The notes under the pieces are model-generated. The model made no database searches and was not told where the DNA came from. It was given only the letters and a program-made list of their open reading frames with translations. This document shows positions 9,801 through 17,340 of a stretch of 64,000 nucleotides of DNA, piece by piece. The position numbers were made by a program, and so were the translations under genes. How positions within the stretch are numbered: the stretch's first letter is position 1; each line of letters starts with the position of its first letter. The stretch is from JAAELZ01 sp965237485 (lineage in GTDB: Bacteria; Pseudomonadota; Gammaproteobacteria; Arenicellales; Poriferihabitantaceae): positions 124,001 to 188,000 of the forward strand of contig CBDEFQ010000004.1 of NCBI GenBank assembly GCA_965237485.1, read 5' to 3'.

Positions 9801-10291
9801 TGACAGAGAGATTTATTAAAGTTCGCATGGGTGCTCTGCTGCTACGGTGCTCGATTGAGCGTTACCGTGAAGAAAAACGAGGACCGCTACTCGAAAGAGC
9901 CAGCAAAATATTCTCGACTCTGACTCTGGGATCGTTCCAAACCTTGGACATCGATTACGATGGCGCCACGCCACAGCTTATGGGCCGCCGTCCTGACGGA
10001 AAACATGTGGATTTCGATGGGTTGAGCGATGGCACTGGAGATCAGCTTTTCCTGTCCCTCCGTCTCGCCGCCGTTGAAATGCAATTGCAACACGCCCAAC
10101 CTCTCCCCTTCATCGCCGACGATCTTTTCATCAACTACGATGATGAGCGCGCGGCCCAAGGTTTTAAAGCACTCGGTGAACTGGCAACAAAATCCCAAGT
10201 TATCTACTTCACACATCATGACCATTTGATTGGTGTTGCACGGGAGGCCATTGGCGACCAGTTGAACGTGACCCCGCTTGTAGCTCAATAA
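6812..10291 (+). CDS. YhaN/Rad50-like AAA ATPase with long coiled coil
   Basis: Product of 1159 residues, SMC/Rad50 architecture. The N-terminal ATPase lobe has Walker A GPNEAGKST (37-45). Hundreds of charged heptad-rich residues form the coiled coil. The C-terminal lobe has the ABC signature LSDGTGDQL (about 1070), Walker B LPFIADDLF (about 1100) and the H-loop THHDH. The FDFLHRKPEMRLGA region after Walker A resembles YhaN rather than E. coli SbcC. It starts two bases after the nuclease gene, so the two form a complex-encoding operon. By hand count, one sampled 60-base line (8401-8460) has 37 G/C, against 24 in a line of ilvC (20521-20580). Expected role: opening and processing DNA ends, in repair or against foreign DNA. 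Confidence 0.9.
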   Translation: MRFRRLDLIAYGLFTDHVIDLPQPDGTGQPDFHLIVGPNEAGKSTIRHAISDLLFGIETRTRFDFLHRKPEMRLGARLENDDAQLEYHRLKRNQHPLRGLDDDVLLDDVLAPYTGNADRTSFEREFCLDHARLAAGGQSILNSKDDVGRMLFEASAGVDVFGKFLDQLDEEATGLWSSRHSKDREFYKALDAFNDAKKAVKEATARPKEWKDTNRKVTEASEALTTAKEGYESLQKTRTRLERVRHVAPHFQTRKAEIDKRAALGDIIDLPENAADDLKTVKDDMKDADRLLIEHQALIDKAIKDRDGVSLDKTLLARKDDIIDLRDEKSHIKNHPLDIAKREAESSALSKEIKVLVSNLEWDMTDEESLDSALPSAILRKDIEVLANTHGSLEQAVASTAENVRGKERDITDGSDDLKALSDLQLPSDIKSSLKEARALGNTEKVKVEFQNHIERASDQIETQIVRMHPWAGSVEDLHQLSVPSDEAIQAFKNKERDIDTEQKSAQEQHEETEDELQALEVKESLHEGRQPITPEDIASSRRNRDDLWAKIRSGSKKVDEAGDDYEARVTSADDLTDRRYRTAEEAKELEYLRSEIARLKQKRNKQDGKIEKIEQQRRSLMTDWGRITEKLGLGDMSISATQTWLGHYRIALGEAEKLKTGETSLCELETRETAAATDIRRALVQAGKEEPTAALTLQRLIDRAETVVSEAETAKTRRDQLKVQLKRGRHDLKGLKDKALKAWQELDTWTASWSEKTQAAGLPKKVTPPAANTALGLMTELKGKLKENRDLKQSRIETMQLDIENFECKAKKLAQAVAPNLIARTAEDICTALCQKLTEAEKDQHTFEKAGCDIEENTTHHNKAQTLKNEAEARLAPHMEHAKVDTIADLETAIESSERLRRLNHDIEDATATVLELGDGLSMDELEAEVANEELSSIKVRLNEVKERSNTAIANRDECWSQMKDAETEKDKIHGQADAVMAEAQRQESLARMAEVTERFIKVRMGALLLRCSIERYREEKRGPLLERASKIFSTLTLGSFQTLDIDYDGATPQLMGRRPDGKHVDFDGLSDGTGDQLFLSLRLAAVEMQLQHAQPLPFIADDLFINYDDERAAQGFKALGELATKSQVIYFTHHDHLIGVAREAIGDQLNVTPLVAQ

Positions 10292-10398
10292 GGTGTTCTT
10301 CCCTACCTACAAAGCTGAAGACCTGACGATTACCGACCTGCATCAGGCTGTGTATGCAGAAGTAGTATATAGAATGGCGGCTTTACAAGTGATGGTTG

Positions 10399-10854
10399 CT
10401 ATCCCAGCAATAGATCAAGCACCGGCTTTGCATCTTTTGCAAATGGATTGATAATCTCGACCCCACCTAAACGGCGGCCATGTTGCATGTCTTCGGAAAG
10501 AACATAAGCACATCCTGCCTGTTTTGCATTTGCCCACAACATGGCATCCCAGAATGAGATATTATGATCGCGTACATATTCAACGGCTTCGTTAAATGTG
10601 TCCTGATCAGCCGGGACGATAGTGAAAATCTGCTGCCAGATGCGGGTGATGACTATGACCTCATCCATAGAAGCCAGTCCCTTGCGTCTGGTTGCATTAA
10701 AAAATTCGCCGATGGCTTGCAGGGTCAAAAGGCAGTCTTTTTGCGTAGCCGTCTCTAAAAGAGAAGAAGCAATCTGATGTTTTTCAGGGGCATCTGTATT
10801 GACGGCATAAATGAGGATATTGGTATCAAATGTAAAACGCTTAGAAACGATCAT
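10399..10854 (-). CDS. PIN-domain ribonuclease toxin (VapC-like)
   Basis: Product of about 151 residues from the ATG at 10854, which lies inside the 3' end of the antitoxin gene (14-bp overlap). A longer frame from 10887 would overlap more and starts with unrelated sequence. PIN acidic residues are present: D in FTFDTNILIYAVN near the N-terminus, E in AIGEFFNATRR, and D in ISFWDAMLWANAK and in VLSEDMQHG. PIN toxins cleave RNA using Mg. The overlap with the antitoxin gene gives coupled expression. Convergent with the YhaN gene. Confidence 0.85.
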   Translation of the reverse strand: MIVSKRFTFDTNILIYAVNTDAPEKHQIASSLLETATQKDCLLTLQAIGEFFNATRRKGLASMDEVIVITRIWQQIFTIVPADQDTFNEAVEYVRDHNISFWDAMLWANAKQAGCAYVLSEDMQHGRRLGGVEIINPFAKDAKPVLDLLLG

Positions 10855-11104
10855 GCAACTCGTCCCTGTTAAAGCTTTCCGTGCCAAGTTTCAGACCTTT
10901 TTTCAGAAGACGTTTCATATCGGCTATCGCTGCCACACGTTCTTTATTTGATTTAACGTCTTTTCCTTCAGGCATGAGTACGGCTATGGGGCGACCCCGG
11001 CGCAGAATACGAATACTTACGCCGTCCCGTTCCACTTCCTGAATAAGTTTTGAGAAGCGTTGATTGGCCTCTGTCACCATTACTGTTTTCATAGGTACGC
11101 TCAT
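10841..11104 (-). CDS. Phd/YefM-family antitoxin
   Basis: Product of 87 residues (or 83 from the second ATG at 11092). The N-terminal DNA-binding fold MKTVMVTEANQRFSKLIQEV is typical of Phd/YefM antitoxins, followed by GVSIRILRRGRPIAVLMP. The C-terminal tail (LLKKGLKLG...DELHDRF) would wrap the PIN toxin. Expected to neutralise the toxin and autorepress from the AT-rich repeats just upstream. Confidence 0.85.
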   Translation of the reverse strand: MSVPMKTVMVTEANQRFSKLIQEVERDGVSIRILRRGRPIAVLMPEGKDVKSNKERVAAIADMKRLLKKGLKLGTESFNRDELHDRF

Positions 11105-11132
11105 CTCTTAATGTCCTTATACCATATACTAT

Positions 11133-11171
11133 TATAATATTTAAATGAAGGGTAATATAGTATAATATTTA
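11133..11171 (-). promoter_or_regulatory. Probable promoter/operator of the PIN-Phd module
   Basis: TATAATATTTA occurs twice as a direct repeat (11133-11143 and 11161-11171), 28 bp apart and 29 bp upstream of the antitoxin start. Paired AT-rich repeats here fit an autorepression site, with a -10 element on the minus strand. Confidence 0.4.
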
Positions 11172-11250
11172 CTCCGTGTCAACAAGTGGATGAATCCCAA
11201 GATCGAATAGGATCAATTGGCGCTGACATGGATTGAATGAGATTGCGAAG

Positions 11251-11269
11251 AAAGGGGTCAAACCCCTTT
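11251..11269. repeat. REP-like palindrome AAAGGGGT
   Basis: AAAGGGGT, loop CAA, ACCCCTTT: an 8-bp perfect hairpin downstream of the toxin-antitoxin and Sel1 genes. A longer relative is at 12830-12852. It is not followed by a T-tract, so it is not an obvious terminator. Confidence 0.55.
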
Positions 11270-11282
11270 AAAGCTCTAGAGG

Positions 11283-12095
11283 TTACTGATTGCTGTACTT
11301 TTCGTAAAACTCTGCGGCTGTTTGTTGTGCTCTGTTTAATGTTTCAATGGTTAATTTTTCAACGCATAAATCCCGTACATTTTTACTAAAATAATCCCCG
11401 TTTGCAGCAGCTAAGCTCGCCCATACATAGCATTTTTCAAAATCCTGTGTAACACCTTCTCCATTGCCGTACATCACGCCTAAATTGTGTTGCGCACTTG
11501 CAAATCCTTGTTCTGCTGCTTTCAAAACCCATCTAGCGGCTTCCTTGTCATCCTGTGTAACACCATCTCCACTGGCGTACATCACGCCTAAATTGTATTG
11601 CGCCCTTGCAAATCCTTGTTCTGCTGCTTTCAAATACCATCTAGCGGCTTCCTTGTCATCCTGTGTAACACCATCTCCATTGTCGTACATCGCGCCTAAA
11701 TTGTTTTGCCCACCCGCATCTCCTTGTTCTGCTGCTTTCAAATACCATCTAGCGGCTTCCTTGTCATCCTGTGTAACGCTGTATCCATTTTTGTACATCC
11801 ATCCTAAATTGTTTAGCGCGTCCGCATTTCCTTGTTCTGCTGCTTTTAAAAACCATCTAGCGGCTTCCTTGTAATCCTGTGTAACACCCTTTCCATAGAC
11901 GTACATCAATCCTAACTCGTTTAGCGCCCTTGCCTCTCCCTGCTCCGCAGCTTTTCTAAAATGGGTTAATGCAGTTTCATAATCCTCGTTTTGGTAAGCT
12001 TGCACGCCATCGTCAAAATCGCCGCTGCATGCCACTCCAACAAACAACATTAATGTAGTAAAAATTATTAGTATGCTTTGTTTAATGTTTGCCAT
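11283..12095 (-). CDS. Secreted Sel1-repeat protein (five repeats)
   Basis: Product of 270 residues with the same signal peptide, repeat unit and C-terminal tail as the gene at 2490, but exactly one 36-residue unit shorter. The signal peptide ends near VACSG, where the cysteine (C at about residue 23) could allow lipidation, unlike the first copy (VAYSG). Some units have diverged (GYSVTQDD, GKGVTQDY). The duplicated block extends from the stop codon to about 115 bp upstream of the start, including a conserved hairpin. Confidence 0.85.
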   Translation of the reverse strand: MANIKQSILIIFTTLMLFVGVACSGDFDDGVQAYQNEDYETALTHFRKAAEQGEARALNELGLMYVYGKGVTQDYKEAARWFLKAAEQGNADALNNLGWMYKNGYSVTQDDKEAARWYLKAAEQGDAGGQNNLGAMYDNGDGVTQDDKEAARWYLKAAEQGFARAQYNLGVMYASGDGVTQDDKEAARWVLKAAEQGFASAQHNLGVMYGNGEGVTQDFEKCYVWASLAAANGDYFSKNVRDLCVEKLTIETLNRAQQTAAEFYEKYSNQ

Positions 12096-12137
12096 AAGTC
12101 TTTACTCTTAATTATGAATTAATGTCCAAAAGATTAT

Positions 12138-12160
12138 CTGTTATTCAACTTCAATAACAG
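12138..12160 (-). promoter_or_regulatory. Conserved hairpin upstream of Sel1 gene (copy 2)
   Basis: Same CTGTTATT/AATAACAG inverted repeat with the same 7-base loop as at 3452-3474, at the same distance from the start codon. It is part of the duplicated upstream region. Confidence 0.45.
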
Positions 12161-12245
12161 CGCGTCATCGTCATTTAAATTGTACGATGAGATACATTGT
12201 AAATGAAGAAGCTGGAATGTGCTGTGGAATTTATATGCCTCTAAA

Positions 12246-12667
12246 TCAAGTCTCCCTTTTTAAAATGTAAACTACATCATTAGAATTAGCTCTATGATCA
12301 ATGTACTCCAATGTATCGCAATCAATAGGTTTGATGGCCGCCATTTTTAATCCAAGATATTCGACTAAAATATCATTCTTCGTCTGTATATATGAAACTA
12401 ACAATGGATTTAAAGGCACATTAAAATATGACATAGTTAGTGCGATTGAATCTGTATCAATAACTTTGATTTCAAACCCATCAATTTCAAACCCATCAAT
12501 TGTTAATTCGTAAACGTATTTTCCAGCAAAGCAATTAAATTTATTGCTGAAGTAGTCTAATACTTTTGACCTGTTGGTGTTCCATTTTTGCTGTCTTGCG
12601 AAAAGTCATCAGTAATAACTAGAATTAAAAGCAATGAAGCTATGATTGCGATAATTTTGAAATGCAT
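12246..12667 (-). pseudogene. Small exported protein of unknown function, frameshifted
   Basis: The minus-strand ATG at 12667 opens a signal peptide or membrane anchor (MHFKIIAIIASLLLILVIT) but stops after 36 codons (GTPTGQKY then TAG). The other frame resumes at once with RSKVLDYFSNKFNCFAGK and continues through YVYELTIDGFEIDGFEIKVIDTD to the end at 12246. A 15-bp direct duplication encodes the IDGFE-IDGFE pair. AGGA lies about 14 bp before the ATG. I do not recognise the family. Confidence 0.5.
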
Positions 12668-12829
12668 TTTCACTTATATTTCCTTTTATTGTTTGTGTTT
12701 GTTCCATTATCTAGGATTATACAAATAGCGTTGTAAATTACAATTAGAAAATTATTTGCGGGACTACAATATTATCTTTTAAAGACAAGAATAATTCGAT
12801 TTAAAAGCTTTTGAATGTAACGTTTATGT

Positions 12830-12852
12830 AGAAAGGGGTCTGACCCCTTTCT
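12830..12852. repeat. REP-like palindrome AGAAAGGGGTC
   Basis: AGAAAGGGGTC, one T, GACCCCTTTCT: a perfect 11-bp inverted repeat ending three bases before IS256 copy 1. The core matches the palindrome at 11251. Confidence 0.6.
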
Positions 12853-12855
12853 TTG

Positions 12856-14068
12856 CAATCAAACAATAACGTATTTGACGTAGTAGTGGAACACACATCT
12901 CAGAAGGCCCCGATGCCATGCGCCCCGTGCTCACCGCACTGCTCAATGAGGCGATGAAGATTGAAAGAGAGCCGTTTCCAGGCGCATCACACTATGAGCA
13001 TAGTCAAGACCGGCCAGGGTTTGCCCATGGCTACCAGGATAAGCGTATCGATACGCAAGCCGGTACGCTCAATCTGCGTATCCCAAAGACCGCTAAACAC
13101 CTTGATGAACCTTTTTACCCTCAATCGCTAGAACGCGGCTGACGCAGCCAACGTGCGATGCTGCTGACCGTTGCTGAAATGTACGTGACGGGCGTTAGCA
13201 CGCGCCGAGTCGAAAAAGTCATGCAGAGCATGGGTATTGAAAGCATCTCCTCTACACCGGTCTCACGGGCTAACCAGAGCATGGATGAGGCATTAAAAGT
13301 CTGGCGTGATCGTCCTTTGGGTAAAGTCTCTTACCTAATCCTTGATGCGCGTTATGAAAAGGTGCGTGAGGGCCACCAAGTGATTGATATGGCGGTGTTG
13401 AGTGCGGTGGGTGTATTGCCTTGTGGACGGCGTTGCGTATTAGGAACGGCAATGGCACTTAATGAAGCCGAGGTTAACTGGCGAGCGTTCCTCAAAGGCT
13501 TGGTTGACCGGGGCATACATGGTATTGAGTTTATTGTCAGTGATGATCACAGTGGCTTAAAAGCCGCTAGAAAGGCAGTGTTCCCAGGTATACCTTGGCA
13601 GTGTTCCCAGTTTCATCTGGCGCAGAATGCAATGCATCATGCCCCCAATCACAAGATCAAGCAGCGCATTGGTGGTGAGCTGCGTAGTGTTTGGAATGCA
13701 CCCAATAGGGCAGCTGCTCAGGTTAATCTAAAAGTCCTTGTGAGCCAGTACCAGGAAAAGCATGCTCACTGGGCGCAGTGGCTAGAAAACAATGTGCCTG
13801 AAGGGTTAAATGTGTTTGCCTTGCCAGATAGACACCAAAAGAAAATGCGAAGCTCCAACCGCATTGAACGGACGGTTCAACAAGAACTTAAGCGGCGAAC
13901 CCGCTTGGTCAGAGTCTTTCCTAACCGAGAGGCTTGGTTACGATTAGTCAGTGCCATTCTGATTGAAATTGACGACGAATGGGCTAATGCTAATCATCGA
14001 TATATCGTGTGGAACGACAATGAGTCAACTTGCCAGACAAAAAGTCCCTACCCAATGTTGCGTAATCC
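12856..14068 (+). mobile_element. IS256-family element, copy 1 (defective)
   Basis: Bounded by identity with the inverted copy at 38184-39390: both start CAATCAAACAATAACG and end CCCAATGTTGCGTAATC. Length is 1213 bp. No target duplication is visible. Its right end cuts a MATE-pump gene, whose remainder is not on the other side, so a deletion has followed the insertion. Confidence 0.85.
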
Positions 14069-14093
14069 ACTGAATCATAGCGCCCGAGCATAA
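12918..14093 (+). pseudogene. IS256-family (mutator) transposase with nonsense codon
   Basis: The N-terminal part (MRPVLTALLNEAMKIERE...GFAHGYQDKRIDTQAGTLNLRIPK) stops at TGA 13140-13142; copy 2 has TTA (Leu) at this codon. Reading resumes from 13158 with the mutator DDE domain: ILDARYEKVREG, FIVSDDHSGLKAA, PWQCSQFHLAQN and SSNRIERTVQQELKRRTR. The final residues run past the element end into flanking DNA. Premature termination probably inactivates it. Confidence 0.85.
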
Positions 14094-14250
14094 GCATATC
14101 CGTTAAGTGCATTAACACTTGGACTAGAGAGGCAAGAACGATTGGTGTGGCCAAGATGATAATGCCCTTAGCTTCCGTGAAGAGAGAGTATTTCAAGCTG
14201 ATTTGACCGCAAGGGATAGCAAAAACTGAGCGCGCAAGAATAGCAGACAA
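14069..14250 (-). pseudogene. MATE-family efflux pump, N-terminal fragment
   Basis: The minus-strand frame reads SLFTEAKGIIILATPIVLASLVQVLMHLTDMLMLGRYDSVDYA, the first transmembrane helix and GRY motif of NorM/DinF-type MATE exporters, then runs into IS256 at 14068. The other roughly 400 residues are absent from the window. Confidence 0.65.
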
Positions 14251-14313
14251 AAAGCAGCATTATCTGCGATAATTTCATGCAAACTACTCCTAGCTAAATT
14301 AGTGTACTTAACG

Positions 14314-14928
14314 ATGAAAAAACTCATATTACTGATATTCTTTTCCGCCATATTGAGCGGCTGCAACACGCTCAAATCAATCAAATCTTATTCTCCACTT
14401 TCCAAAAGTACCTCTAGCTCATCAACCAAATTAGGGGAACACGTGGGGGTGCTGCTGGTAACAAGCGAAGAAGACTGCTTATTGGTAGATGGTTGCGGCC
14501 CTGCCTATAGCTTGCTCGCATCGGATATGCGCATGCGAACGGTGGAACTGACCGGTAAGGTTGATGAATCTATGCGCGGTCAACTGATTGCAGTACAAGG
14601 TAACCTGGCGAAGGCAGGCTCAGTCGCTGAAGAAACGTTGGATGTCATCAATGTGCAGAAATCACTGGCCATAACACCTGATGAAACGCAAAGCTTTTTA
14701 GATAAGGAAGCCGATACATATGTTAGCGAAGCCTATGGCTGTAATTTGTATTGGGATAGGAATTATAGTTGGAGCTTGGAGGGTCGCCAGCCCTACCTTA
14801 TAATCGCAATGAGAAGCAGTATTGGTGCGTCTGCAGGACATTCAATTAAATTGATATTCGATGGTTTAACGGGTGAAGTAGAGCGAGAGCTTAAATTTCC
14901 TGAATATATGGACCCTTGTAACCCATAG
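14314..14928 (+). CDS. Lipoprotein of unknown function
   Basis: Product of 204 residues from the ATG at 14314 (an in-frame GTG at 14302 adds four residues before the signal peptide and is less likely). It has a lipoprotein signal MKKLILLIFFSAILSGC with lipobox LSGC, then a Ser-rich linker. The globular part carries five further cysteines (EDCLLVDGCG, YGCNLY, DPCNP), which suggests disulfides. Likely anchored in the outer membrane. No family recognised. A MITE follows directly after its stop codon. Confidence 0.7.
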   Translation: MKKLILLIFFSAILSGCNTLKSIKSYSPLSKSTSSSSTKLGEHVGVLLVTSEEDCLLVDGCGPAYSLLASDMRMRTVELTGKVDESMRGQLIAVQGNLAKAGSVAEETLDVINVQKSLAITPDETQSFLDKEADTYVSEAYGCNLYWDRNYSWSLEGRQPYLIIAMRSSIGASAGHSIKLIFDGLTGEVERELKFPEYMDPCNP

Positions 14929-14935
14929 CTGTAAA

Positions 14936-15097
14936 CCTAGATAAATCAGTTAAACGCGGAAAAGACATGTAAGCAATTGAAGTGCATAGTGAAATCAAAA
15001 AAGTCGCGGTCACCTTATTGGTGATAAGGTTTTTTTGATTTTGCTAGGTGCATCAAGAGCTTGCATGGACTTTCGTGTTTTAACTGATTTATCTAGG
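14936..15097. mobile_element. Fold-back MITE family A, copy 1
   Basis: 162 bp with ends CCTAGATAAATCAGTTAAA inverted at the other side, and similarity between the arms continuing about 70 bp inward, so the whole element can fold into a hairpin. It is flanked by a 5-bp target duplication GTAAA (14931-14935, 15098-15102). Copy 2 in opposite orientation is at 17904. No coding capacity. It sits immediately before the atl start, so it may carry or displace that gene's promoter. Confidence 0.85.
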
Positions 15098-15105
15098 GTA
15101 AACAG

Positions 15106-15465
15106 ATGTCTAAGGTCGATAAGCTGTATCAACGCGTTTACCAAATAGTCGAGAGAATTCCAGCCGGTAAGGTAGCGACTTATGGACAGATTGCCAAAAT
15201 GTCTGGTAAGTGCACTGCGCGTCAGGCGGGGTATGCGATGGCTGCAGTGCCTAATGGGCACGATGTTCCGTGGCATAGGGTGATTAACGCACAAGGTAAA
15301 ATTAGTGCACGTTCAGACGGCGCACCAGATTCGCGGCAACACCAAGCTCTGCTAGCAGAGGGCGTACTTTTTTCTGATTCTGGCCGGGTGGACTTTAGTC
15401 GCTACGGCTGGGAGCCCAATTTCGAAGACTATTTGCATGAACCGGATGAGCCGGGCCTAGGCTGA
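15106..15465 (+). CDS. atl: Alkyltransferase-like protein (ATL, MGMT family)
   Basis: Product of 119 residues matching the O6-methylguanine-DNA methyltransferase C-terminal domain (VYQIVERIPAGKVATYGQIA, RQAGYAMAAVP). The active-site PCHRV is replaced by PWHRV (residues 49-53, W for the acceptor Cys). ATL proteins bind O6-alkylguanine without removing the alkyl group and hand the lesion to nucleotide excision repair. Length and the Trp substitution match known bacterial ATLs. The start lies 9 bp after a MITE. Confidence 0.88.
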   Translation: MSKVDKLYQRVYQIVERIPAGKVATYGQIAKMSGKCTARQAGYAMAAVPNGHDVPWHRVINAQGKISARSDGAPDSRQHQALLAEGVLFSDSGRVDFSRYGWEPNFEDYLHEPDEPGLG

Positions 15466-15484
15466 AATTTCAGCTTGAACAAAA

Positions 15485-16495
15485 ATGACCGCTAAATTTA
15501 CGTTACCCAAACTGGTGTTAACACCGGGCGAGCCTGCTGGTATCGGTCCGGATTTGGCTGTTATGCTAGCTGAAACCGATTTAGATTGTCACTTAACGCT
15601 GCTATCAGACCCCTATCTAATTGCGCAGCGGGCAAAGCAGCTGGGTATAGCGGTAAATATTCACCAAGACGAATCTCAGTCACATAAGGCGGGCAGCTTG
15701 TGTGTGCGTTCCCTCGGCGCGCTCAGTGCAGGTGTTCATTGCGGCCAGCTCGACACCGCCAACGCCCAGTTTGTATATGACTCCATTAAAGTGGCTGCAC
15801 AGCTTTGTCTCGACGGCAGCTATGATGCTATGGTGACCGGCCCTGTGCACAAAGGCATAATCAATGATGCGGGCATTGCATTTTCAGGGCATACCGAACT
15901 CATTGCACAAGCGACGGGGGCAGAGCAACCGGTCATGATTCTGGCTAATAATCATTTGCGGGTAGCGCTAGTCACTACGCATTTACCCTTGTCTCAAGTC
16001 AGTGCTGCGATCACGCCTGAGCGCATTACTTCTGTAGTAAATGTGCTTCACACTGACTTAGTACAAAAGTTTGCAATTAAACAACCACACATTTTGGTTT
16101 GTGGGCTTAATCCGCATGCTGGGGAAGGAGGGCATTTGGGAATGGAGGAGATTGAAATCATTGAGCCCGCTTTAGACAAATTGCGTACAACCGGGATGAA
16201 TTTGCTTGGCCCATTACCGGCAGACACGGCATTTACACCTGAAAAGCTTAAGCAGGCAGATGCCGTGCTGGCGATGTATCACGATCAGGGCTTACCCGTC
16301 ATTAAGTCAATGGGCTTTGGTGAAATAGTGAATATTACGTTTGGTTTGCCAATTATCCGCACCTCGGTTGATCACGGCACCGCGCTAGATATCGCCGGCA
16401 GCGGTAAGGCAAAAGTCAGCAGTCTATTGTGTGCTATAGAGCAAGCGATCAGTATGTCCAAAACACGTCGGCAAGGCGAATTACTTGAAGCATAA
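15485..16495 (+). CDS. pdxA: 4-hydroxythreonine-4-phosphate dehydrogenase
   Basis: 336 residues, full length. It catalyses the NAD-dependent oxidation in the DXP-dependent pathway to pyridoxal 5'-phosphate. Signatures: TPGEPAGIGPD near the N-terminus, VTGPVHKGIINDAG, FSGHTELIAQ, GLNPHAGEGGHLG and MYHDQGLPVIKSMGF with metal-binding His. It overlaps the ksgA start by 11 bp, reproducing the classical pdxA-ksgA order; the usual surA upstream is absent. Confidence 0.95.
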   Translation: MTAKFTLPKLVLTPGEPAGIGPDLAVMLAETDLDCHLTLLSDPYLIAQRAKQLGIAVNIHQDESQSHKAGSLCVRSLGALSAGVHCGQLDTANAQFVYDSIKVAAQLCLDGSYDAMVTGPVHKGIINDAGIAFSGHTELIAQATGAEQPVMILANNHLRVALVTTHLPLSQVSAAITPERITSVVNVLHTDLVQKFAIKQPHILVCGLNPHAGEGGHLGMEEIEIIEPALDKLRTTGMNLLGPLPADTAFTPEKLKQADAVLAMYHDQGLPVIKSMGFGEIVNITFGLPIIRTSVDHGTALDIAGSGKAKVSSLLCAIEQAISMSKTRRQGELLEA

Positions 16496-17252
16496 GTCAC
16501 GCAAGCGCTTTGGCCAGAATTTTCTTCAAGATGTTGCCTATCAGCAACGTGTTGCATCGACGATTCAAGTAGGCAAGGGCGATAAGTTAATAGAAATAGG
16601 CCCAGGGAAAGGTGCGATTACCGCGCACCTGCTGCGCGAACACGGTGCTTTAACGGCGATTGAAATTGATAGGGACTTATCCAGCACTTTGCAATTTAAG
16701 TATGCCGATAACGGCTTAAGTATTATCCAAGGGGATGCGCTTAAGGTTGATTTTGCAGAGATTGCCGGCAACGAAAAATTGGCGGTAATAGGTAACCTAC
16801 CCTACAATATTTCAACGCCTTTAATATTTTATTTGCTGGCCTCGCTTAAGCATATAAACCAGATGGTGTTTATGTTGCAAAAAGAAGTGGTGGACCGAAT
16901 TATTGCCCCGCCGGGTGACAAAACCTATGGACGCTTGAGTGTGATGGCGGGTTTACATCTTAATGCTGAACGCTTATTTAATGTGCCACCGGGCGCCTTT
17001 TTCCCGCAACCCAAGGTGATATCTAGCGTGGTGCGGCTGACCCCTAACGGGCGAAAAATTGAGCAAGGAACACAGCAGCGTTTAGCGCGAATTGTGGGTG
17101 CGGCATTTGGCCAGCGACGTAAAACTTTGCGCAATGCGATTAAAGACCAGATAACAGAGCAACAAATTATTAGCGTGGGCCTTGACCCCAAAACGAGGCC
17201 TGAAAATTTAAGTGTTGAAGATTTCTTAAGTCTGGCAGAAACCTCAGCATAA
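16485..17252 (+). CDS. rsmA: 16S rRNA dimethyladenosine transferase KsgA/RsmA
   Basis: Product of 255 residues that dimethylates two adjacent adenines near the 3' end of 16S rRNA during 30S maturation. Motifs: RKRFGQNFLQD at the N-terminus, IGPGKGAITAHLL for SAM binding, and NLPYNISTPLIF (the NLPY catalytic motif). The only plausible start is TTG at 16485, placing the initiator inside the pdxA 3' end; no ATG precedes KHKSRKRFGQNF. Translation is probably coupled to pdxA. The usual apaGH do not follow. Confidence 0.93.
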   Translation: MKHKSRKRFGQNFLQDVAYQQRVASTIQVGKGDKLIEIGPGKGAITAHLLREHGALTAIEIDRDLSSTLQFKYADNGLSIIQGDALKVDFAEIAGNEKLAVIGNLPYNISTPLIFYLLASLKHINQMVFMLQKEVVDRIIAPPGDKTYGRLSVMAGLHLNAERLFNVPPGAFFPQPKVISSVVRLTPNGRKIEQGTQQRLARIVGAAFGQRRKTLRNAIKDQITEQQIISVGLDPKTRPENLSVEDFLSLAETSA

Positions 17253-17340
17253 CACGGTGCTTTTCACCCATTTTTACCTAGTCTTTCCTGCCCGCGCTAC
17301 GTTATGCTGAGGCCTCATAGACTCCAAATTGGGTATTAGT

